Virus record (IMG/VR): IMGVR_UViG_3300005914_000117
Span: 1 to 22,252 of that record
Strand: one strand, 5' to 3'
DNA from: a virus
Length of the DNA: 22,252 nucleotides
Below, in pieces: positions 12,847 to 19,305 of this stretch. Position 1 is the stretch's first letter, and each line of letters begins with the position of its first letter. The position numbers and the translations under genes are program-made. The notes beneath the pieces are model-generated. The model was not told the DNA's origin and did no database searches. It worked only from the letters and a program-made list of their open reading frames with translations.

Positions 12847-13371
12847 ATGGCAATAAGCATCCTTGACCCACTAAAAACTCAACAAGGCGGCATTCGTAAG
12901 AGTGCTAATTGGTATAGAAAAACTATTGCCGACTTAGGTGATAGAATTACAGCTAGAAAGTTAATGAATAGTGGTAAATTAAATGGTATTCCTAGTAAAG
13001 GAAGATTAAATATGTTCTTTTACGACCCTAAATATAAGAAGACATTACCTTTGTATGATACATTTCCACTTGTATTACCATTGGAAACAATACCAGGTGG
13101 TTTTATGGGATTGAACTTTCATTATATAAGACCTCTACAAAGAATAAGTCTATTGAATAATTTACAAAGATTTGCTACTGGTGGAATGGCAAAGAGTACA
13201 AGAATTGATGCGACCTATGATAGAGTTAAGAATGTAGGTATCGCAGCAACTACTGTTAAGAAATATTTGTATAGTCATGTTAGGTCAAGTTTTTTAAGAG
13301 TTGATTTTGACGAAGCAGCATTGGCAGTTATGTTGCCAGTTGCACAGTTTAAAAAAGGAAAACCGTATTAA
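12847..13371 (+). CDS. Conserved marine T4-like phage protein, probable virion/tail protein
   Basis: The 174-residue protein has a basic N-terminal part (GGIRKSANWYRKTIADLGDR) and a conserved core: RLNMFFYDPKYKKTLPLYD, FPLVLPLE and GFMGLNFHYIRPLQR. It ends KYLYSHVRSSFLRVDFDEAALAVMLPVAQF. I recognise the M-x-x-F-x-YDPK-x-K-x-TLP-x-YD-x-FP pattern from unassigned proteins of cyanophages and related T4-like marine phages. Its place as first gene after a late promoter and before gp54 points to a virion or assembly role; this is inferred. Its stop shares one base with the next small ORF (TAATG). Confidence 0.7.
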   Translation: MAISILDPLKTQQGGIRKSANWYRKTIADLGDRITARKLMNSGKLNGIPSKGRLNMFFYDPKYKKTLPLYDTFPLVLPLETIPGGFMGLNFHYIRPLQRISLLNNLQRFATGGMAKSTRIDATYDRVKNVGIAATTVKKYLYSHVRSSFLRVDFDEAALAVMLPVAQFKKGKPY

Positions 13372-13439
13372 TGAAAAAACTTTGGAACAAACTAATAGAC
13401 AAACTATTTGGCAAGAGATGTCAATGCGGTAAAAAATGA
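13371..13439 (+). CDS. Tiny ORF with CxC motif (22 aa)
   Basis: ATG 13371 overlaps the previous stop, and TGA 13437-13439 overlaps the ATG of the homing endonuclease (ATGA). The product is MKKLWNKLIDKLFGKR followed by CQCGKK, a basic amphipathic helix with a C-x-C tail. Overlap at both ends suggests that it is translated and couples its neighbours. It may be a genuine micro-gene or the truncated start of a longer gene interrupted by the endonuclease. No family is recognised. Confidence 0.4.
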   Translation: MKKLWNKLIDKLFGKRCQCGKK

Positions 13440-13969
13440 TAGTATATAAGATTACAAACGAATTAAATAGCCACAGTTATGTTGGATTTACATCGCAACC
13501 TATGATGAAAAGATTTAGATGTCATTTGGGAACTGCTAGACGTGGTGCGAAGTGGCCTTTACATAATGCTATAAGAAAATATGGCAAAGAGAATTTTAGT
13601 GTCAAAACCATATATGAGGGTAGTGATGCGTTTGAACAAGAAGATAAATATATTAAGAAGTATGGTTATTACAATATTATGCCAGGTGGAATAAAAACAC
13701 CAGTTGCGATAGGTTCAACAAGAACTTTCACACAAGAGTGGAAAGAGAATATGAGTAAGAGCGCAATAGAAAGAGCAAAGAGATTAAATACATCAGAAAA
13801 GATGTCAGGTGAAGGAAATCATATGTATGGCAAATTAGGTATAGGTGCCAAAGAAAGAATTTATAAAGGAAAAGTTTATAAGAGTTTAATAGAAATGTGT
13901 AAAGATTTAAATATAAGCAGACCGACTGCTAGAAAATACTGGAGAGTCGAAAGGGGGATACAGCTATAG
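13436..13969 (+). CDS. GIY-YIG homing endonuclease
   Basis: The 177-residue protein has an N-terminal GIY-YIG nuclease domain (about 1-90). It shows IVYKITN with SYVGFTS as the paired GIY/YIG strands, a conserved Arg in KRFRCHL, the catalytic Glu in FEQEDKYI (67 or 69) and GYYNIMPGG. A NUMOD3-type segment (SGEGNHMYGKLG, 123-134) and a C-terminal helix-turn-helix-like NUMOD element (YKSLIEMCKDLNISRPTARKYW, written in two parts as YKSLIEMCK and DLNISRPTARKYW) give DNA recognition. It is a free-standing mobile gene like T4 Seg proteins, sitting between a 22-codon ORF and gp54. No intron is evident. Its stop TAG 13967-13969 overlaps the apparent ancestral start codon of gp54. Confidence 0.9.
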   Translation: MIVYKITNELNSHSYVGFTSQPMMKRFRCHLGTARRGAKWPLHNAIRKYGKENFSVKTIYEGSDAFEQEDKYIKKYGYYNIMPGGIKTPVAIGSTRTFTQEWKENMSKSAIERAKRLNTSEKMSGEGNHMYGKLGIGAKERIYKGKVYKSLIEMCKDLNISRPTARKYWRVERGIQL

Positions 13970-14952
13970 CTATCTTACGAGGAGGAAAAAGAATTGGTGG
14001 ATACGACATACGAGTAGGTATACCCAGAGATCGCTCACTTGACAATGTAGAACGAGATCCAAGATTAAGACAGAAAGCTGGTGGTAATCCTGAAACTACT
14101 ATGGGTAGATTTCAAGCTTATGTAAATGAAGCTGAAGGCTTTGCTCGTAAGGCAAGATTTTATACAGAATTTTTCTTACCAAGAGGATTATCTTTTGGTG
14201 GAGGTGTTGGTGGTGAAGATACAGCTGTTAATGTTAAAGGAACTGGCGAAGGAATAGAAGCATTTAAATTGTCAGAAGAATTACAAGCAGTACACAATGC
14301 GAATGGTAAAAGAGTTAGAGCATTTTGTGCTGAAATAGCTATGCCAAATAGAGAAGTGGTGACAAAAGAAATTAGACATGGAAATTCTCCAGCTAGAAGT
14401 CATGTAGTAGATTTTAACTCAGCAGATATAACTGCAACATTTTACTTGGATAAGTTTATGAGAGAAAGATCATACTTTGAGTTATGGCAACAAGCAGCAT
14501 TTAGTACAACATCATTTAATAAAAACTATTACGACAATTATGTATCTGATATGAATATATTTGCGTTAGGAAGTTTTGCTAGCAGACAAGAGCGTGATGA
14601 TATAACATATGCAGTTAAACTATTTGATTGTTATCCAAAAAATATTAGTGCAGTTGAATTTTCACATGAAAACAACAATGTACAAACTTTCCAAGTGACA
14701 TTTGGATTTAGATATTGGGTTAATTACTTTATTGACAAAGCAGGTCAAATAGACTTAGGTCAATCAGAATTTGGAACACCTGAAGTAAAAACAGCAGGTG
14801 GACTATTTGGTGGATTATTAGGAAGACTACCACCAGAATTGAGAAGAGCAGGGCGTGATGTTCTTAACGATTTAAGAAGAAGAGCGCCAATCGGTAGAAT
14901 AACTGGTGGAAGAGTATTCCCACCATTTAAAATACCACCGTTAAATTTATAA
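13966..14952 (+). CDS. 54: Baseplate tail-tube initiator gp54, start codon apparently ATA
   Basis: The coding frame runs to TAA 14950-14952 and has protein-like sequence well upstream of the first ATG (14101): RGGKRIGGYDIRVGIPRDRS, then LDNVERDPRLRQKAGGNPETT. No ATG, GTG or TTG precedes 14101 in frame after the stop at 13930. The ATA at 13966, read IAILRGGK, is where an ATG would give MAILRGGK and a 328-residue product, close to T4 gp54 (320). AAGGGGG lies 8 bases upstream. ATT 13993, 7 bases after GAGGAGG, is an alternative. The core (EIAMPNREVVTKEIRHGNSP, FYLDKFMRERSYFELWQQ, VKLFDCYPKNISAVEFSH, VTFGFRYW) matches the gp54/gp19 tail-tube fold. gp54 starts tube polymerisation on the baseplate. 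The extreme C-terminus (GGLFGGLLGRLPPELRR onward) is a Gly/Pro/Arg-rich tail. Confidence 0.75.
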   Translation: MAILRGGKRIGGYDIRVGIPRDRSLDNVERDPRLRQKAGGNPETTMGRFQAYVNEAEGFARKARFYTEFFLPRGLSFGGGVGGEDTAVNVKGTGEGIEAFKLSEELQAVHNANGKRVRAFCAEIAMPNREVVTKEIRHGNSPARSHVVDFNSADITATFYLDKFMRERSYFELWQQAAFSTTSFNKNYYDNYVSDMNIFALGSFASRQERDDITYAVKLFDCYPKNISAVEFSHENNNVQTFQVTFGFRYWVNYFIDKAGQIDLGQSEFGTPEVKTAGGLFGGLLGRLPPELRRAGRDVLNDLRRRAPIGRITGGRVFPPFKIPPLNL

Positions 14953-14968
14953 TAAGGAGTAAGATATA

Positions 14969-15706
14969 ATGGCATTACCAAAGGTGGAAGCACCACGATA
15001 TGAATTGACTTTACCATCACAAGATATAAAAGTTAAATACAGACCATTTCTAGTAAAAGAAGAAAAGATACTTTTAATGGCTATGGAATCTCAAAAGGAA
15101 TCTGAGATATATGAGGCAACAAAACAAATTGTTGATACTTGTACATATGGTTCCCTAAATGTTGAGGAATTACCTATGTTTGATTTAGAATATCTTTTTT
15201 TGAACATAAGAGCAAAATCCGTAGGTGAAGTATCAAAGTTTAAAGTTTTATGTCCAGATGACAAAAAGACTTATGCTGATGTTGAGATTGACTTAACAAA
15301 AGTAAATGTAGAAGTAGATGATGACCACACAAATAAAATTATTGTGGACGAGAGTAGAAATTTAGGTGTAGTGATGAAGTATCCAACGATGCAGGTATTA
15401 AAGTCAGGCACAAATATAGATCAAGCGAATATGGAACAAGTATTTAATATGCTAGCCACATGCGTTGATCACATATTTGAGGGCGAGAAAATATATCCAG
15501 CGAAGGATAGTACAGAGAAAGAAATTAAGGAGTTTTTTGAAAGTTTATCGCAAGAAAGCTTTGCTAAAATTAAGAAATTTTTTGATACTATGCCAAGAGT
15601 TAGACACGAATTTGAGGTGACTAACCCTACGACTAATGTAAAAAGTAAGGTCACGCTTACTGGACTGAATGATTTTTTCGAATCAGCCTCGCCCATAATA
15701 GCCTAG
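14969..15706 (+). CDS. 26: Baseplate hub protein gp26 (T4_baseplate family)
   Basis: The 245-residue product has the family opening YELTLPSQDIKVKYRPFLVKEEKILLMAME, followed by TYGSLNVEELPMFDLEYLFLNIRAKSVGE and FKVLCPDDKK, as in T4 gp26/gp51-type proteins (PF12322). In T4 these act in assembly of the baseplate hub. The ribosome site AAGGAG (14954-14959) supports ATG 14969. Seven codons before the end lies a T-TTT-TTC heptamer (15673-15679). The -1 frame from there continues for 61 codons, so a longer fusion product is likely. Hub-assembly factor and tail-assembly chaperone are both possible roles. Confidence 0.8.
   Translation: MALPKVEAPRYELTLPSQDIKVKYRPFLVKEEKILLMAMESQKESEIYEATKQIVDTCTYGSLNVEELPMFDLEYLFLNIRAKSVGEVSKFKVLCPDDKKTYADVEIDLTKVNVEVDDDHTNKIIVDESRNLGVVMKYPTMQVLKSGTNIDQANMEQVFNMLATCVDHIFEGEKIYPAKDSTEKEIKEFFESLSQESFAKIKKFFDTMPRVRHEFEVTNPTTNVKSKVTLTGLNDFFESASPIIA
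15673..15679 (+). promoter_or_regulatory. Candidate -1 ribosomal frameshift site (T-TTT-TTC)
   Basis: In the gp26 frame the codons are GAT TTT TTC GAA. The heptamer T-TTT-TTC fits the X-XXY-YYZ rule for -1 slippage. After a slip, decoding continues at CGA 15679-15681 in an open frame, while the zero frame ends at TAG 15704-15706. No strong downstream hairpin was found by eye. Confidence 0.6.
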
Positions 15707-15864
15707 AGGCCTATTTTGAAGTCAATTTTGCGTTATTACATCATCATAAATATAGTTTGAATGAAGTAGAGAATATGTTGCCTTGGGAACGAGATATATA
15801 TGTTCAAATGCTAATAAATCATATTAAAGACGAAAACGAAAGACGAAGTAGAGGAGAGAAATAA
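15679..15864 (+). CDS. Minus-1 frame extension of gp26 (61 codons), probably made by frameshift
   Basis: The -1 frame is open from the codon after TGA 15670-15672 to TAA 15862-15864. It reads protein-like from the slippery site on: RISLAHNSLEAYFEVNFALL, then HHHKYSLNEVENMLPWERDI and YVQMLINHIKDENERRSRGEK in part. There is no ATG, GTG or TTG until deep inside (TTG within KYSLNE), so an independent start would drop the well-formed N-terminal half. With frameshifting the total product is about 298 residues. The L-x-x-HHKYSL...PWERDIYV pattern resembles the second part of tail-assembly chaperones (a helical segment ending in a conserved W-E element). The holin-like gene and then the tape-measure gene follow directly. 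Confidence 0.65.
   Translation, partial: RISLAHNSLEAYFEVNFALLHHHKYSLNEVENMLPWERDIYVQMLINHIKDENERRSRGEK
15745..15752 (+). promoter_or_regulatory. Weak candidate late promoter (CATAAATA)
   Basis: CATAAATA is one base from the late consensus; the 12-mer CATAAATATAGT here also occurs at 4989-5000. It lies within the gp26 -1 frame, 112 bp before the next gene, and could add late transcription for the holin-like gene and gp29. Motif evidence only. Confidence 0.3.
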
Positions 15865-16166
15865 TGATACAAAAAATTAAAAACATATTTGGATCAGGTT
15901 GGTCAGGATTTAAATACGGCATAAAACAACTATGGCATTTCATAGAGGTAGAAATACCTGAATTGCTTTCTAATTGGAGATTTGTACCAAGATTAATGAT
16001 GATAGCATATGCTTATGCTTTCATGGAAGTTATAACTTGGTTTATGGCACTAGAAGCACCTAACAACGCACAAGCAGGTTTAGTATCTGTTGTAGTTGGC
16101 GCAGGCGCTGGCTGGTTTGCGATATATGTAAACGGTAAACCATCTAAAGTAAAAAATAAAGACTAA
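15864..16166 (+). CDS. Small two-helix membrane protein, holin-like
   Basis: The 100-residue protein has an N-terminal amphipathic/basic part, then two hydrophobic helices at about residues 42-62 (LMMIAYAYAFMEVITWFMAL) and 68-88 (NAQAGLVSVVVGAGAGWFAIY). The helices are separated by a short polar turn, and the protein ends with a charged tail KPSKVKNKD. The size, two-helix layout and basic tail are those of holins, and the W-x-x-x-L...SVV-x-G-A-GAGW pattern recalls GTA-type 3TM holins. No other holin is visible in the window. Its location between gp26 and the tape measure is unusual for a lysis gene, so a membrane role in DNA injection is an alternative. It overlaps both neighbours by one base (TAATG). 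Confidence 0.5.
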   Translation: MIQKIKNIFGSGWSGFKYGIKQLWHFIEVEIPELLSNWRFVPRLMMIAYAYAFMEVITWFMALEAPNNAQAGLVSVVVGAGAGWFAIYVNGKPSKVKNKD

Positions 16167-17683
16167 TGGCAATAAAAGAATCAGATATTAAAGGTTTAAT
16201 GAAAGTGGTAATGTCTTCTACTATGAAGACTGTGGCTGCTGGTCAGAAAACTGTCATATCACCTACAGAAGTAAGAAACATTGCAATTCAAATAACGAAA
16301 GATGCTACAAGTGGTAGTATTACTAGATTTGAGAACGCACTTGCTCAAACAGAAAAGGTTTTAGACAAGTTAGATATTGATTTAAGAGATTTTAATTCTG
16401 GTCTAGCCAAAACACTAAAAGAAGCACAAGTCCAAAGAGATGATAAAATAAAAGAAGTTGAAACGCTTAGAGCTAGTAATATTGTTGCTGAGGTTAAAGC
16501 TGATAAACAAGGTAGAGAGTTTATGTACGAAACTCACATACTGACTAAAAAAGAAATAGCAGAACGAACAGAGTTATTACAAAAGAATAAGAGTCTTGCT
16601 GAAGATAGAGAAAAGAAAATTATTGCTAGAATGGACGAACTGTTATCGCAAGAAAAACTTTCTAATGATGATAGACAAGAAATAATAGAAGGCGAGAAAC
16701 AAATACAAGCTGATAAGTTAAAAATTGAAAGAGAAGATAAAACATTAAATCCATTGAAACCAGATGGCGATACTGGATTTGGACCTAGTAGTACATTTTA
16801 CGAAGAATTAAAAGCACCATTCATAGCTGTTGGAGATGCGTTTATGGCAATAGGTGACCTTGGTAAAGACATTATGAAGATTGGTAAGTTTTTTGCTGAT
16901 GGTGGTTTGATGAAAGGTCTAAAAGGTTTTAAAAAAGGTATAATGGCAATAGGTAAATTTTTAATGGGAACTAAAGTATTAATAGGTCTTGCGATTGCTG
17001 GTGTAATAGCTGGAATAGTATATTTCAAAGACGAGATAATGGCTGTAGGTAAGTTTATAATGGGTGTTCCTAAAATGATAGGTGATTTTATTAAGAAAGC
17101 ATTTACGGCATTTACAGATTTCTTTAAAATTGCAGTTAATACAGTTATTGGATTAATAAGAAAATTACCTTTCATGGGAGATTTTGGAACATTAATGGAA
17201 ACTTCTACAATGAAAAAGAAAAAAGAAGAAGCAGCAAAACAAGAAAGAATTAAAAAAGGTGCAGCAGACTTTACTGGTGATGTTGAAGCAAATACACAAA
17301 GTGGGTTTGTAGATAAAGGTGGATACCTGGAACCAATAAGAGAACAAGATAATGGATTTAGCGATAACGCAGGTATGGGTAATGAACAATCTAATGTTGT
17401 TTATGACAAAGGTACCAAGTCAGCAATAATGATGAATAGACAAGTTGTTGGAAACCAATTAAGAGGTTCAGGTGCAACTGGAACAGGTGATGCGTCAACT
17501 GCTAAAACTTTATTCCAAGAACAGAAACAATCTAAGATGTATGATACTGGCGAAGTCCCACCTGTCATATTAAATAATACAAATCAATCTAGTGTTAATA
17601 GTAGTGGTAGTACAACTGTAGGATTTGTACAGAATAAAAATGTTGACGATACATTTACAAATCTCAACTATGTAATGCCTTAA
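16166..17683 (+). CDS. 29: Tape-measure / baseplate hub protein gp29
   Basis: The 505-residue protein shows tape-measure features. There is a long charged coiled coil at about 55-200 (many Lys/Glu/Gln, e.g. EKVLDKLDIDLRDF, EIAERTELLQKNKSLAEDRE). Gly-rich hydrophobic segments follow at about 235-330 with repeated Phe/Met-Gly-Lys units (IGKFFADGG, AIGKFLMG, AVGKFIMG) and a strong membrane-like helix VLIGLAIAGVIAGIVYF. The C-terminal part is polar and low in complexity. Position after gp26 and before gp48 supports gp29, which in T4 sets tail length (590 residues). A shorter protein suggests a slightly shorter tail or a divergent form. The start is ATG 16166, overlapping the upstream stop. It ends in overlap with the oppositely oriented gp4 gene. 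Confidence 0.75.
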   Translation: MAIKESDIKGLMKVVMSSTMKTVAAGQKTVISPTEVRNIAIQITKDATSGSITRFENALAQTEKVLDKLDIDLRDFNSGLAKTLKEAQVQRDDKIKEVETLRASNIVAEVKADKQGREFMYETHILTKKEIAERTELLQKNKSLAEDREKKIIARMDELLSQEKLSNDDRQEIIEGEKQIQADKLKIEREDKTLNPLKPDGDTGFGPSSTFYEELKAPFIAVGDAFMAIGDLGKDIMKIGKFFADGGLMKGLKGFKKGIMAIGKFLMGTKVLIGLAIAGVIAGIVYFKDEIMAVGKFIMGVPKMIGDFIKKAFTAFTDFFKIAVNTVIGLIRKLPFMGDFGTLMETSTMKKKKEEAAKQERIKKGAADFTGDVEANTQSGFVDKGGYLEPIREQDNGFSDNAGMGNEQSNVVYDKGTKSAIMMNRQVVGNQLRGSGATGTGDASTAKTLFQEQKQSKMYDTGEVPPVILNNTNQSSVNSSGSTTVGFVQNKNVDDTFTNLNYVMP

Positions 17684-18111
17684 TAAGGGCCTAAGTCTTT
17701 TTCAGTAATCAATTTAAATTCAGCATTATTATCTTCACAGTAAGCTTGTGCTGCTTTCCATTTCGCTTGATTTTTAATATATTCAAATGACTCACGCATA
17801 AACGATCTTGTTTTCTTTTTGGTAGGTTTTGGTGGTACACATTGACGAGATGGTTTAATCTCTATAACAAATTTCTTATCCTTAATAGTCTTAACAATGA
17901 AGTCAGGATAGTATTTGTGGTACTTTTTATCAATAGGATTGAAGTATCTAATAGATACTTCTTCACTAGCCCAATTAGTTATGTCTGGATTACGGTCACA
18001 ATGTAGCATAAACTTACGCTCTAGTAAAGAACGATACACTATTTTGGCCGGGTCACCCACATATTTTTTAGGGTTTGATGGGCGATATAAACCTTGGTAT
18101 GACTTTCTCAT
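17680..18111 (-). CDS. 4: Head completion protein gp4 (TnsA-like nuclease fold)
   Basis: The 143-residue protein matches T4 gp4 (also called 50/65, 150 residues). It has IVYRSLLERKFMLHCDRNPD with its conserved Glu, WASEEVSIRYFNPIDKKYHK, then YYPDFIV with the Asp, and FVIEIKPSRQ with the E-x-K pair. These elements make the PD-(D/E)XK-type active site of the TnsA N-terminal family. In T4 it is needed to complete packaged heads before tail joining, perhaps by trimming DNA ends. It is the only - strand gene here and its stop overlaps the gp29 stop. The upstream 35-bp divergent spacer holds a + strand late promoter; no equivalent - strand TATAAATA is seen, and no clear ribosome site precedes its ATG. 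Confidence 0.85.
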   Translation of the reverse strand: MRKSYQGLYRPSNPKKYVGDPAKIVYRSLLERKFMLHCDRNPDITNWASEEVSIRYFNPIDKKYHKYYPDFIVKTIKDKKFVIEIKPSRQCVPPKPTKKKTRSFMRESFEYIKNQAKWKAAQAYCEDNNAEFKLITEKDLGPY

Positions 18112-18116
18112 GGTGT

Positions 18117-18124
18117 TATAAATA
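18117..18124 (+). promoter_or_regulatory. T4-type late promoter for gp48
   Basis: An exact TATAAATA lies in the 35-bp spacer between the - strand gp4 start (18111) and the gp48 ATG (18147). AAGGAT at 18136-18141 serves as ribosome site. A promoter here is needed because the preceding gene runs the other way. Confidence 0.8.
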
Positions 18125-18146
18125 TTATCATTACAAGGATATTTAG

Positions 18147-19304
18147 ATGGCTTTTACAAGTAAGATTTCAAATGTTATAAAAGGTGCGATTAAGAATCAG
18201 ATTACCAGCTCAATTGGTAGTTTGACGCATGGACTAGTTGCGGGTAAATCACAATCTGCTAAGGTTGCGGCTAAACTACTAAACAAGTCACCTTTAGAGA
18301 TAGAAAATATCAATCCAACATCACATATGAAAGAAAATCCATATTCATATGGTACAGTATTCTACCCTAACGAAACAGCAAACTTAGGAGAAGGCCACTA
18401 TGTAATATTTGATGTTATAATGCATAACTCATCAAAATTCAAATCAACTAATTTTAGTAATAATAAGATTGCTACTAACTCAAACAATTTAGTTGGTGAA
18501 TATGGTTATTCTTCTGCGCAAGGAGATACTGTAAACAAAATTAAGGCAAGTAAATTTGCTGAGGCGAGAAAGATAAATCCTAAATCAGGACTAAATGAAA
18601 AGACACCAACACATAGTTTTATAAGTGATAGTATAATATTATACACACCAGCTCAGTCATTGAAGTTTGGATATGGCGCTACATACGATACGCCTGCCAC
18701 TGGTATCGCTGGTCTAATAGGACAAGGAATAGGTGACTTTAGAGATACAAAAGGATTTGTAGAGAAATTAAAATCAATGGGTAGTGTCGGTGGTGACGCT
18801 GTAAAACAAATTGGTAGAAAGGCACTATTTGGTGCTGCTAGTTTGATACCAGGATTTGAAGGTGCTGAAGCGGCATACGATAAAGCATTTGGACAAGCTG
18901 TTAACCCACAAATGGAAGTGACATTTCAATCTGTACCATTTAGAGAGTTTAGTTTCCCCTTTGAGTTTGCTCCTAAGAACCCATCTGAAAAAGATAGCAT
19001 ACACAAAATTATTAATATGTTCAAGTTTCATATGTTGCCCGAGTACCAGGGAACAACAAAAGGTTATTTCAATACACCAAGTGAATTTCAAATAACATAT
19101 ATGTACAGAGAAGATATAAACACATACATACCTAGAGTAAGTCGTTGTGTACTAACTAACATGGAAGTAGATTATGCACCAGAAGGTGTGATTTCATCTT
19201 TCATACCTGATGAAGGTGGTGCTGCGCCAACACTAGCAACAGTCAATCTGACATTTAAAGAAACAGAAATTATGACAAAAGAAAGAGTGGCGGACGGATT
19301 CTAA
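18147..19304 (+). CDS. 48: Baseplate tail-tube cap gp48
   Basis: The 385-residue protein compares well with T4 gp48 (364) in size and place. Recognisable parts are MKENPYSYGTVFYPNET, GHYVIFDVIMH, SFISDSIILYTPAQSLKFGYGATYD, the C-terminal VTFQSVPFREFSFPFEFAPK, IINMFKFHMLPEYQG, FQITYMYREDIN and RVSRCVLTNMEVDYAPEG. These belong to the tube-like fold shared with gp54 and gp19. gp48 caps the baseplate and, with gp54, primes tail-tube assembly. A Gly/Ala-rich stretch at about 190-250 (TGIAGLIGQGIGDF, KALFGAASLIPGFEGAEAA) is an internal insertion. It is the first gene behind the 18117 late promoter; gp53 follows 1 bp after the stop. Confidence 0.85.
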   Translation: MAFTSKISNVIKGAIKNQITSSIGSLTHGLVAGKSQSAKVAAKLLNKSPLEIENINPTSHMKENPYSYGTVFYPNETANLGEGHYVIFDVIMHNSSKFKSTNFSNNKIATNSNNLVGEYGYSSAQGDTVNKIKASKFAEARKINPKSGLNEKTPTHSFISDSIILYTPAQSLKFGYGATYDTPATGIAGLIGQGIGDFRDTKGFVEKLKSMGSVGGDAVKQIGRKALFGAASLIPGFEGAEAAYDKAFGQAVNPQMEVTFQSVPFREFSFPFEFAPKNPSEKDSIHKIINMFKFHMLPEYQGTTKGYFNTPSEFQITYMYREDINTYIPRVSRCVLTNMEVDYAPEGVISSFIPDEGGAAPTLATVNLTFKETEIMTKERVADGF

Positions 19305-19305
19305 T

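Noticed and set aside
13436-13969. Endonuclease as part of a group I intron in gp54
   Set aside because: No upstream exon of gp54 is recognisable before 13436 and no intron core pairing was seen; flanks are overlapping ORFs.
14039-14070. TTGACA at 14039-14044 as a promoter for gp54
   Set aside because: No -10-like sequence is found 16-18 bp downstream, and the bases are coding (SLDNVE) in the gp54 frame.
14101-14952. gp54 starting at ATG 14101
   Set aside because: No ribosome site precedes it and 45 upstream codons read as convincing protein; a 283-residue product would be short for gp54.
16798-17175. 125-aa - strand ORF opposite gp29
   Set aside because: It is a mirror of the gp29 hydrophobic region, has no ribosome site, and its composition follows from the + strand codons.
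18112-18146. Bidirectional late promoter for gp4 and gp48
   Set aside because: Only the + strand has TATAAATA; the - strand sequence reads ATATTTATA, which does not match.
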